Source: Klebsormidium nitens
Taxonomy: Eukaryota > Streptophyta > Klebsormidiophyceae > Klebsormidiales > Klebsormidiaceae
Length of the DNA stretch: 64,000 nt
Direction of reading: 5' to 3'
Assembly (NCBI GenBank): GCA_000708835.1
Contig: DF237383.1
Location: 1 to 64,000 of the forward strand
Shown here: positions 12,676-22,037 of the stretch, piece by piece
Numbering within the stretch: position 1 is the first letter of the stretch
How the letters are laid out: every line of letters starts with the position of its first letter
Notes under the pieces: generated by a model
Databases searched by the model: none
What the model saw: the letters and a program-made list of their open reading frames with translations, nothing else
Told to the model about the DNA's origin: nothing
Position numbers and translations under genes: made by a program

Positions 12676-13825
12676 CGGTGAGTCGTTCTTCGCAATGGCT
12701 TGCCTTCATGGCGTCAATCTGCTTGTTCATGTTTGGTTATAGGACAGTGAGTGAGGTTTCATCCTTCTCTCTTCTGGGGAGGCCACCTAAAGTGAGGATC
12801 ACTGCCGAGTGAAGTGAGCAGTCTTTTGATCATTAGCTCGAGATCCGGCTGATACAGATCAAGAGCGATTTGTCGTTTTTCGCTAGAGGCGCAGCCAAAT
12901 GTTCCAGAGTTGTACCCTATGCAATTTTACGATTTCAATATGTGAGGCATACCACTTCGTTTTACCGTATGCAATTTTACGATTTCAATATGTGAGGCAT
13001 ACCACTTCGTCCAGATGTAGAGCATCAGGACACTCCTTCCTGTTGCATTGTCAGGCTACAGCCGGAAGGCTTCGAGGTGGTCAGTGCGGTTAACATCTTG
13101 ATGCTTCCCCGTTTGTCAAGCTCAGTGCATCGAAGTAGTCGAAGATTTCTTGGTCCTGCATTGCGGTGCGTTGTAGAATTCTGCTCCTGTTCGACGTCGC
13201 CATTTGGACACTCAAACAACCATCTGCCAAAGCTCGGTTCCCATTGCGGAATCTGAATTTTGTTGCTTGTTAGAACTTTGCAGCTGTCTGATTGAGGACG
13301 CTCATTCCTTTACAGGTGTCCTTTGGTGTTTTGCGCTGCAGTTGTGTTGTAGAGCATACCTTATGATACATAGACCCTTGCGAGGGCAAGGATTCGTTTA
13401 GTGTATTTGGATACTTGAGGTATGGGCAGAGTGTCTTGAGAATGTGGCGAAAGTTTGACACACAGTAGATTGGGGTGTAATCTTATGTATACTATTTATA
13501 TGGAATTAGTGTCTGCACAACCTGCACAATGTCTGGATTGTTGCATACGTGTTTATCTGCACTTAACATACTTCTGGAAGCTCCGTTCTTCCAATTGTGT
13601 CTGTTTTTGTAAAGTCAGAATGTCATTGAACGTCAGAACGTCATCCCTTGATAAGGTGTTCAAAACACGAACTTATATTTGAAGACAATGAACAAAAACG
13701 GGCTGGCACGCTGGATGGTCATGTGTGACTGCATTCGGGTGCATGTCACAGCACCAGCGATTGGGCGACACCATTTTGATCTCATAAAGTTTAGGAAGTC
13801 TGGAAGCCTCGTATGGTATAGTAGG
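12676..13825. other. gene-poor spacer
   Basis: No supported gene was found. It contains the 3' side of the F-box gene and a 50-bp tandem duplication at 12,911-13,010. The short AT-rich frames present have no recognisable similarity. Confidence 0.5.
12911..13010. repeat. 50-bp tandem duplication (two copies)
   Basis: The segments 12,911-12,960 and 12,961-13,010 are nearly identical. Both contain GCAATTTTACGATTTCAATA and TGTGAGGCATACCACTTCGT. Only a few bases at the left end of the unit differ, indicating a recent duplication. Confidence 0.95.
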
Positions 13826-14033
13826 ATATGGATAAACTTTAATAGGAATAGGTAAGGTACACGAGTACGGGTGGGGTTAGTTTGGTGGTTAGGGTGGGTT
13901 CGGGTGCGGAGCAGCCTAGCAAGTCATTTTGTCCTTAGGGTTTTAGTGTTGGTTAAGCCGAGAAATTGAGTACTTTCAGTACCTAAGATCCTTAGGTATT
14001 GACGGTACTACCGGTATTAAAGTTTATGGTTAT
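13826..14033. mobile_element. Mutator-type MITE with 9-bp target duplication
   Basis: A 208-bp non-coding element is flanked by the perfect 9-bp direct repeat TATAGTAGG (13,817-13,825 and 14,034-14,042). Its ends form an imperfect terminal inverted repeat, ATATGGATAAACTTTAATA against ATAACCATAAACTTTAATA on the other strand. A 9-bp target duplication is the usual size for Mutator-like transposition. An internal core (about 13,867-13,913, with GGTGGTTAGGGTGGGTT) matches the core of the element at 40,976-41,174 in reverse orientation, although the termini differ. It encodes nothing and would depend on a transposase supplied elsewhere. Confidence 0.8.
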
Positions 14034-14524
14034 TATAGTAGGTGTCCTATTAATGACACACAAAGTACGCGATACCCATGCCAGTTCAGCATGCAGCCGG
14101 ACATGCACAGGAAGCTGCCAAGTTGAAAATGGAACTCTTGAGCTAGCCTAGCGTCGGGTCATGCGGGTCACGGTCACGCCGGTCCGCAGGCGGCTCGCGC
14201 CGCGCACGCCGCGAGCTTTCGTTGAGTGACCTGTCGTGCAAGGCATATGCACTGAATGTGCCACAAAGTAAATGCTGACGGTGTCGAGAAAGATTCCACC
14301 GCCCGCCTTTGACCCGATTAGGTGGGCAATTTAGGGAACCAGTCTCATTGCGCCAGAACCGTTCGTTACGTCCTAATTGTATCGGGACAAGATCTGACCG
14401 TCGACTGCAGATTCGGAACTCTGAAGCTACTAGGGAGTTGCTGACGTAACGTACAGCTCTTGAGTCTTGAGGGAGCCTAGCTAGTACGGTGTACCGTGTG
14501 TCACAGCGAGTCGCCAACGGCAGA

Positions 14525-15223
14525 CTACGGTAATATGATTGAGAATCTTGGGTTGCGAGAAGGTGAAATCTCCGGGCTGAGCTGCCCCGCTGAGCCCCGC
14601 TGATCAGGAGGGGGCTTCCCCCGACTCTTGTCTTTCTGTGGTTTCCTCTCAGAGAATCTCTTTCCCCCACTTGAGTGCTTGCGGCTTGCATTGCGCACCA
14701 TATTCACGTTGCATGCACGACGCCCAGGCTGTGATCCTTGATTTGACATTCTACAGAGAACCGGTTCCTTTAACGGTATCCTACGTTTCATTGCAATCGT
14801 ACAAGCTGTAGCTCGAAACACACGTGACACAGTTGACGGCGCATACGTACATGCATAACATTGTCGGGTACCATGTAGAAGACCTCTCTCTGCCTGCCAG
14901 CATGCGTAGAACTCGCTGCCTACAAGCAGGACTGCGGCGTTGACAGGATTGAACAAAATCAAGCTGCGATTAACAAGTTTCCGGCTTTGTTGGCTCGCTT
15001 CAGGAAAGTTGGGGGCCGTGGAGAGATTGGGGAGCTGAGCTATCAAGCACTGTGCGCTTGCTGGATGCAACGGCGGCCAGCAGTCAAAACAGCTGCGACT
15101 CAACAGCAAAAGATGGTGAGGTAATCCAGCAAACGCAAGTTGGCTTTGTGCTTTAAGCTTTGCTCGCAGCGTCGCACAGAATACTCTGAATTGACGGGCT
15201 AGCTCATATGACAGCTGGCGCAC
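14525..15223 (-). CDS. hypothetical open frame, 232 aa
   Basis: A long minus-strand frame starts with MRQLSYELARQFRVFCATLR and ends in a basic, Ser/Pro-rich tail. No domain is recognised, and the composition (Cys, Arg and Ser scattered throughout) is not typical of a folded family. A second frame overlaps it at 14,143-14,691. It could be a lineage-specific gene or non-coding DNA that happens to be open. Confidence 0.2.
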   Translation of the reverse strand: MRQLSYELARQFRVFCATLRAKLKAQSQLAFAGLPHHLLLLSRSCFDCWPPLHPASAQCLIAQLPNLSTAPNFPEASQQSRKLVNRSLILFNPVNAAVLLVGSEFYACWQAERGLLHGTRQCYACTYAPSTVSRVFRATACTIAMKRRIPLKEPVLCRMSNQGSQPGRRACNVNMVRNASRKHSSGGKRFSERKPQKDKSRGKPPPDQRGSAGQLSPEISPSRNPRFSIILP

Positions 15224-15928
15224 TGATCGCTCATGCGCCCACCTGCTTCAACAGCTGGTTTTTGAGTGGGAAAGCTCTTTTATGCTCAGCCAAGCGGGGA
15301 CAGGCAGACACGGTTCAGGTCTGGGATTGAGGCCTCATGCCCCACTGATTGGCTATAAGGATCATGATCATATTCGGCGATGCCAAGAAAGATACAATTA
15401 AGCTCAAGCTGAGTGTAGATTCTTCTGACACTGTGAAGAAGGACTTACAATTTATTGCTTCCAAATGGCATCAATTAATATGGAAAGCTTTACAATCTCA
15501 GAGACAACGAGAGTCTGGCCCAGAATGGTTACCTCTAGGCTCCACCGATTGGACCTTTTCTGCCCTTCAAAAGCTGGCCTCTTAGATTGGGGCCAGGCTC
15601 CAGAAACGTAACAGTTTCACAGCAAGTACTGGTGGGCATTTCGGGCAATCCTGAGTTAAATTTATGTGCAGCGCATCTCTACCGAGTTTATGTTTTAAAA
15701 AGCTCTGGTATCACTTCGTCAAGCTGCCTGGCGGTGACATAATACTGTAGACACAAATGTCCAAACATTTTATCACCACCCTCCTCAGACGGCATCTTCT
15801 CTAGCAAAAGAATCAATCAAATTCCAATCGCCTCTTTTCGCAAACTGCCAACGACCCAAGCAAATCTTCCCCTCCCTCTTCCTATGCTCTCATCATGAAA
15901 TAATACTTACCCCTCCCCCCCCCTCGTT
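15224..15928. other. spacer upstream of the PAP-like relic
   Basis: No supported gene was found. A short plus-strand frame (15,349-15,585) has no recognised similarity. The pyrimidine-rich tract ending TTTTGCAG at 15,934 looks like a 3' splice site for the following exon. The matching first exon with an initiating ATG was not found. Confidence 0.35.
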
Positions 15929-15934
15929 TTGCAG

Positions 15935-16880
15935 GCTTCCCTAGCCCCGTTCCTCCTCGCCGTCCTGGCCCTTTGCGCCGCCGCCCCCGCCGTCGCAGCC
16001 CGCGAGCTCCTCCAATCAGCTGCGACCATTTCTCCAAACATCACGCAGCTCTCCAGAAATGGGGAATCGGTTGGCGTGACCTTCACTAACCCAAACCCAA
16101 GTGTGAACGATGCCATCGCGTTCGTTGTTCCGGATACCGCGGACTACAAGAAGACCGCCCCACAAAAGATTAGATGGGCGATCGAGTCGGGGCCTGCGGG
16201 GCAGTACCTGGCAACCAAGCAAGGGACACTCAAGTAAGCTGCTGATTCTGTTCATTCCTTTGCAACGTCAAAACCGTTGCAGTTACAGATGAAAATCAGT
16301 TGTTCACTGCAGCGTCCTTTTGTGACGAGCTTTACCCAAGAATTAAAAGCTCATTCTGATTTGCTGAGGCTCTGAAGAAGGGATCTAGGGAAGGGGATTG
16401 TGCTATCAAGTACTTGCAGATCTGCTGGATCCATTCTAGGAGAATTGTGTGCAATCCAGTCTCATGTGTTGGATGGACATTGAATTTGGAAGGAGTTCTC
16501 TTTTCGACCCCGCATTCTTCGAAAGTTGCTGAGCTCCTTAGAAGGCTCGGTATACCAAGAAACGCGGACGTGCCATATCCATTCGAGATTCTAGATCCGC
16601 ACACTGAGATCTCCTACTGATCTTCAAACCGAAATTCCTTAACCATTCAGCTCGGAAAGTTCTCCAACGTCAGATTCCTGATACTTTGTCCATTATCTTC
16701 GCAGTTTCCCATCCTGAATCACCGCCAGTCGTTCAATTTCATCTTCGTGACCAACGTCAAGACGAGCGGCTGGCAGGGCAACTTCACGCTGCTCGCGCAG
16801 ACTGCCCCATTCCGCTGGCCAACCTTGATGAGCCGACCGCCAGTCATATCAACATTGGCAAGGACGTGCGACGTGAGTCG
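15935..16880 (+). pseudogene. broken purple-acid-phosphatase-like N-terminal region
   Basis: A first exon (15,935-16,235) begins after a TTTTGCAG acceptor and encodes a secretory signal peptide (LAPFLLAVLALCAAAPAVAA). A beta-sandwich segment resembling the Fn3-like N-terminal domain of plant purple acid phosphatases follows (GVTFTNPNPSVNDAIAFVVP). A second exon (16,705 onwards) continues it (FPILNHRQSFNFIFVTNVKT). Three defects suggest decay: no in-frame ATG upstream, a donor that leaves the frame off by one base unless a non-canonical junction is used (CTCAA|GTAAGC), and a frame change near 16,795-16,810. After that change the expected NLDEPTASHINIG motif continues in another frame. No metallophosphatase catalytic domain was found downstream, so this is a truncated relic or a badly sequenced gene. 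Confidence 0.55.
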
Positions 16881-17758
16881 ATTAGGACCTTGTCTCGTGA
16901 TACGACTTGATTCTTTGCATGCCGGATCTCTGCTACTTTTCCCTTGTTTTGGAGCCGTTCTGCTTCAACTGATCTTTCTCTCAAGCCCCAGTACGACTTC
17001 GGCGATGTCAAATTGCGGGATCGCTTCTTCTGTCCTTCGTCAGTAGGCCTTTCCTAGTCCCGACGGATCCAGACTTCTGCGTACCGTTTGCTTGCACCAC
17101 TGGATTAGAGGGCGGCGTCTCAAGAACCAAAAGGTCAACCTCATCTCTGCGAGCGCAGCCAGTCGACCTGTTCCATAAAGTCCTGAAGGAGGTGGTCGAT
17201 GTGGCAAATGCTAAACCAGCCCCTTTGCGCACTGCTTAGTACTCCTTTTATTAACTCGCAGGCCGTTCGCCGACTTTCCTTAGTCGAACAAGAGCCTCAA
17301 ATTTGACCAAGGCTTTCTTTCAGATTGAGGTCTGTTCGTTGCAGATCTGTCGTATTAGCGGATTGACCGAGCGTTTTCCTGGCGAGCAGTCCCTTGCCTC
17401 GTCATGAGTTCTGCTTTTCGTTTCATCTTGTCTTCTAAAACCAGGACTCAAATCGTTCTCAGAACCGATATGAAGCGAAGAAAGTACACAGAATCTCGTG
17501 TAAATGGCAAGGAGGCGAGCACAGTCAAGGAGTCTGGAGGAAGCTTGACGTGATTCGCCTGAAACGTCAATGTCAAACGGCTTTTCGTATCGTCTCGGGT
17601 AGTCCCGCTTTTTCAGGTTTGCGGGTTTCGCAACCTGCCGGGCGCGAGGCGCCGGGCGGCCAGGCGGTGGCGGCGACGTCGCGGCCGCGCGCGGCAGGAA
17701 GGTCGATTGATCTTGCGCTTTGAAGGCGCTGCAAACCGAGTGTTTATTTAGGAGACTA
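16881..17758. other. spacer with unassigned open segment
   Basis: An open stretch without ATG at about 17,040-17,239 (+) ends in a TAG and reads protein-like near its end (VDLFHKVLKEVVDVANAKPA). It could be a further exon of the broken upstream gene or of another gene, but I could not link it. A short GC-rich block lies at 17,636-17,700. Confidence 0.25.
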
Positions 17759-17924
17759 TTAAAGAGGGCGTCGCAGGACCGGTCCTACATGACGTCACAG
17801 AAGTGACATCGAAGCATGGATTTGTGGTACGCAGTCGCCTCAAATTGGTATCAGCGGTGTTTTCCCCGAGTAAAACTCTCTAATTTAAGTGACCGGTGCT
17901 GAGGTCAATAGACGCCCTCTTTAA
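17759..17924. mobile_element. short inverted-repeat element bounded by TTAA
   Basis: The segment starts with TTAAAGAGGGCGTC (17,759-17,772) and ends with its exact reverse complement (17,911-17,924). If the outer TTAA at both ends is a target duplication, this is a piggyBac-like MITE of about 160 bp with 10-bp inverted termini. The arms are short, and no transposase is encoded nearby, so the class is tentative. Confidence 0.45.
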
Positions 17925-18535
17925 GGACATGCGACTGGGCAAAACGCACGGGATGCCCGTTTATTCTTCACCCTCTCAGGCTTCCATTCTTCGAATAAAT
18001 TAGATGGCAAACGTATCAAGGAATAGTCCTCATGCCTGATTACCTCACGAATACTTTCTACTGGTGTCGAAGTACGAGAGCGTATTCGGTTGCAGCTTGA
18101 AAACTCAGATCTGGAATATTGCCTCGATTGCCGCCAAGATGGCAGAGCTACCCACATTCCGCACTTGCTTACTACGTCGCTTGTGCGCATTCTGGTGCCG
18201 AAAAGGCTCTTTGTCGCAATCAAATCACCCATCAGGGAAACCATCCCGCTTGCTCGCGGAACCAAGCGAAGATTGATATCCACATTGGTACATGAACAGT
18301 CAGGCATTAAGCACTCGCAATCCAAACTTCAATGTTGAGACTGCCATGTCTTGTGCAAGTTGTATTGTGTCGAGGTGATAAGAATAGTTGTAATGTGTTG
18401 AGGTGATCGATATCACATTGAGAAAAATACATAAATCAGCCACGCTCAAGAGGGCCGGACTCTGAACCTACTACGACTTAGGTGCCTTGCAAGTCTAACA
18501 TAGTTCTCTCTTTGAGTGGATTTTTGGAGCTTCTA
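17925..18535. other. intergenic, 3' of the minus-strand F-box/LRR gene
   Basis: No supported gene was found. It should contain the 3' untranslated region of the gene ending at 18,536. Confidence 0.4.
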
Positions 18536-20896
18536 CTACTTCCTTGCAAGACGCGTACGCCGTTGCTGTTCGTAACGCTCGATCGACCTAACTACGGCTT
18601 CGCTGCAACCTTCTCTAAGTCGTCTCGTGAAGAAGTAGTCATGAAGCGGCCAATTAGCGATGGACTCAGGCAGCTCCAGGAGAGCACTACAGCCGGCTAG
18701 ATTAACGGCGGAAAGATTGCACCAATCTCCTACACCACTTGGCAAAGATACAATTCCCGTGCAGCCCTTCAAACTAACCTGTGTTACGCTTCTCCATTCC
18801 CTAACTGAGTCGGGAAGCCCCTCCAAAGCAGTGCAAGCCTCCCGTCCTTCGCAGGTGCCCACGGTCAGCTCACGAAGACTATGCCAAGAGCCTACGCTCT
18901 CAGGCAAGCTCCTCAATCGTTTGCAACCACTTAGATCTATCCAAAGTAATGCCCTCCACTGGCCTACACTTTCTGGGAGTAATTCCAGATTTGGACACGA
19001 AAGATGAAGGCCTTGCAAGCTGCTCCAAGCGCCGACGCTGACTGGCAAGCGCAGCAAGTCCGAGCTGATCAAGAAGAGGGACCGCAGCTGTCTCCATGCC
19101 CCAGCAGCTTTCTCTGGAAGCCTTTCCGTTTGGAGGCCATTAACACTCAGAATCTCCAACTTGGTCCACTCCTGAGTAGCTATTGGTAAGTCTGTCAAGA
19201 CGCCAAAGTAGGCGTGCTGAAGGTTCTCCCAGGCCCCCGCCTCCGGTGGAAGAACTAGATTCACGCTAATTGCTTGATTGAAACAGATACTTCTCAGCTG
19301 CTTCCAGTGGCACACCTCTTTGGGGAGCGTCAGCAACTTATTACATCTATATATGCCAAGCTGCTTTAAGTTCCTCCAGCCCCTGACCCCACTAGAAAGG
19401 TCGCAGATCATGCTGCACCCTTCGATGTTCACCAACTGGAGTTGGCCGCATGCCTTGACGGAAACAGGAAGACGCTCTATGCCAACTTTGGAAAGAAATA
19501 GCCGGGTCAAAGCGCCCCACGAGTCGACCCTCAAAGTATCGGACAGAAAAGTAGTTGAAACCGCACTTTCTCCTTCGGCTGAGTCCTCCGCGCATCTGAA
19601 GGCAACGTCCTCTTCGGCCAGCAGGCTCTTCATCTTCCAGCATTTTGACAACGTTATCTCTTTCAGGGAAGACCACCTCTGTGTTCCCTCGGGCAAGAAT
19701 TGGAGGTTTTCGCACCCAGTGATGTGAGCTTCTTTCAGTTGAGACCAGCTGCCAACAGGCTCAGGAAGATATTCCAGAGCAGGGCAGTCGGTGAATCTGA
19801 GAGTCCTTAATTCTGTCCATTCACCGACACCTTCTGAAAGGTCCCTAATGCCGTCGCAGCCATGCAGGAGAAGGCTGCGTAGCCTTCCCCATCCCGCCAC
19901 TCCCGAAGGCAATCGACCAAGGCTCTTGCAGTGGTAGAATTCTTCAGATCTCAAGGACCTCCATCCGCTTACAGAGGCGGGAAGATCATACAAGCCGACT
20001 TGATAGAGTTTGATCTCCTCCAACGCCTGCCAGGTCCCCACACCAGGCGGAAGATTCTTCAGTTCGGGGCACCATGACAAAGACAGCATTCGCAAGCTGG
20101 ACCAGGAGAACACCCCTTCTGGAAGGGACCGAAGATCGGGCGCACCATGAATCTTCAACAACGTCAGCTGACGCCAGGCTTTCACCTCCTCCTGGAGATA
20201 CCGGAGCATAGGACAGGACTCGAGACGCAATTCTTGCAAGATCTCCCACTCTCCAATTGCACCACCTGGTGCCAACTCAACAGCAGTCAGTTTGAGTATC
20301 TTCAGGGACCTCAGCTTTGTCCAAAACCTGCTGGTTGGAGGCAAGGTGTCGCACTGATCCAGCTGCAGACTTTGCAGATTCTTCCACCCTCCGGATGCTT
20401 GGGACTGGAGGCCAAAATCAGGAACAAAAGCACCGTGAATTGAAATGCTCTGAAGCCTGTCGAACCCTCTGATAAGGTGTAGAGGCAGTGACTGCAACTG
20501 CAGGCGCTTTGACGTCATGCTTGGGGCAAAGTCGAAGCGCATATGCTTGATGTTTGTGGCGCTCAGGTCCAGGCACTGTGCTATCCTCTTGAATATGGCT
20601 GGAGAGGAAGTTTGGCCGCCTGTCTTGAACAAGACCTCCTCCACGCATGGGAAGAAGCTCAACAGCTTGAACAAGTGCTCTTCAAGGTTTTGTTCACAGT
20701 TGTTGCAGTTGACGAAGAGGCGCCTCTTTGCCTCTCTTCCGATTGTTTGCCACTGCCTGCATACTTGCGTAAAGCGCCTCAAAGACACTCTCAGACCACA
20801 AATGTCTTCGTCAAGAAAGCACGCTATCCTGACAAGAACGTCGCTGGGCAAGACGTCGTTGATGCAGGCTGCTTTCGCTTCACTTTGAGAAGCCAT
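18536..20896 (-). CDS. F-box protein with resistance-type LRRs (786 aa)
   Basis: A single-exon protein with an N-terminal F-box (about residues 13-60: DVLPSDVLVRIACFLDED, FTQVCRQWQTIGREAKRR) is followed by an unusually long leucine-rich repeat array. From about residue 190 to 765 there are some 20-25 repeats of roughly 23-24 residues with the pattern LPESVGxWxxLxxLxLxGC. This resembles the LRRs of plant TIR-NBS-LRR resistance proteins rather than the cysteine-containing LRRs of most FBXL proteins. There is no NB-ARC, TIR or transmembrane segment. The C-terminus is basic (RYEQQRRTRLARK). The likely role is an SCF substrate receptor whose ligand is unknown. The start is the first ATG, 12 residues before the F-box. 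The gene lacks coding introns. The domain call is firm; the biological role is not. Confidence 0.88.
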   Translation of the reverse strand: MASQSEAKAACINDVLPSDVLVRIACFLDEDICGLRVSLRRFTQVCRQWQTIGREAKRRLFVNCNNCEQNLEEHLFKLLSFFPCVEEVLFKTGGQTSSPAIFKRIAQCLDLSATNIKHMRFDFAPSMTSKRLQLQSLPLHLIRGFDRLQSISIHGAFVPDFGLQSQASGGWKNLQSLQLDQCDTLPPTSRFWTKLRSLKILKLTAVELAPGGAIGEWEILQELRLESCPMLRYLQEEVKAWRQLTLLKIHGAPDLRSLPEGVFSWSSLRMLSLSWCPELKNLPPGVGTWQALEEIKLYQVGLYDLPASVSGWRSLRSEEFYHCKSLGRLPSGVAGWGRLRSLLLHGCDGIRDLSEGVGEWTELRTLRFTDCPALEYLPEPVGSWSQLKEAHITGCENLQFLPEGTQRWSSLKEITLSKCWKMKSLLAEEDVAFRCAEDSAEGESAVSTTFLSDTLRVDSWGALTRLFLSKVGIERLPVSVKACGQLQLVNIEGCSMICDLSSGVRGWRNLKQLGIYRCNKLLTLPKEVCHWKQLRSICFNQAISVNLVLPPEAGAWENLQHAYFGVLTDLPIATQEWTKLEILSVNGLQTERLPEKAAGAWRQLRSLFLISSDLLRLPVSVGAWSSLQGLHLSCPNLELLPESVGQWRALLWIDLSGCKRLRSLPESVGSWHSLRELTVGTCEGREACTALEGLPDSVREWRSVTQVSLKGCTGIVSLPSGVGDWCNLSAVNLAGCSALLELPESIANWPLHDYFFTRRLREGCSEAVVRSIERYEQQRRTRLARK

Positions 20897-22037
20897 GCTC
20901 GATTCTCAAACCCTGCGCTCTGCTTCCTTCACGTTTGACTGCGCTTCGTGAAAATGATCAACAGAAATGCATCCGGCTGTTCCGGACGAGAACAACGCAC
21001 CATTTCCATTTTTCCCTGATCTGCATTTGGAGCACATGACAAGGAACGGTCCAAAACGGCGCAATCTGCCACGTTGCACGAAGACAAGCTACGAAAACGC
21101 GCGCTAAGCCTTTGTTACTCGACGCGCGGCCCGGCACTTTTGCGACAATGCATCTGTGTTTTCCAGATTGCGCGGGCTGGCCAAAGGGTCTGACCTCGCG
21201 CCGAAGCCGGCACAGAGCACGCATTTTGGCAGGAATAAAGAACAACTTCATGTGGCCCGCAGCCCTTTGCATGACTATTCACCTTTTAGAGGCGGTACGT
21301 GCACTCCTGGCAAGACCAGGCAGGCTGCATGGCACATCAAAATACTGTAGCATACCATGCATCGCCATTCACACCAACTTGTGCGGCAAACGCGCGCTCG
21401 ACTCAGGAAACACAATGTGTATATGTACCATTGCAAATGCACAGTGCACGCCGGAGACCATGGGCTCACTCATATGCTCGTATATCTTAAAGGCGTTGCC
21501 GGCGGCCGGCCGCTCCAGCTAGGCCGCCATGGCGCGCATGCATACAGTGGATCAAATGCAAGCTAGTGGAGAGCGTGACGTGGTCGCGTTTGATCAAAGT
21601 ATACCCGTACTTTTGGTCCCAAGCAAAGAAATCACAGTGGTCCGATCTGAGCTAGTCCGCGATGAACGCTTGAAATGATGTCTGGATTACTGCCAGTCAT
21701 GTTGGCTTGCATGAATTGAAATCGACTACAAGAAGCCGAAACCAACATGCCGCCTGCACCAACTTGATTGACCCTAACATTGATCATGCTCAAAGCAATC
21801 GTACTCCGGTGGATGCCAGAACTGCTGGCTCTAACCCCTTAACCAGCGCGCAAGGCTGATCAGTTTGCATCTCGCAAATAAGTTGCATGACGTCGATAAC
21901 GGTCGTATGTGGGCAGATGGCAAGCGAGAATCCAAATGTCTGATTGCTTCCGGAATAACACTTTCAAACGGATGCAATGAGCAGCTACTTCTGTCTTTGA
22001 CGACTTACGAGCAGACGACCAGACACGAAGCGGTCTG
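20897..22037. other. intergenic region between two minus-strand genes
   Basis: It contains the presumed promoter of the F-box/LRR gene that starts at 20,896 and the 3' end of the ATPase gene that stops at 22,038. Open frames at 21,112-21,566 are short, mutually overlapping and unrecognised. No RNA gene or repeat was identified. Confidence 0.4.

Noticed and set aside
13860-13920. Telomere-like TTAGGG sequence
   Set aside because: There is only one TTAGGG word in a G-rich MITE core, with no tandem array.
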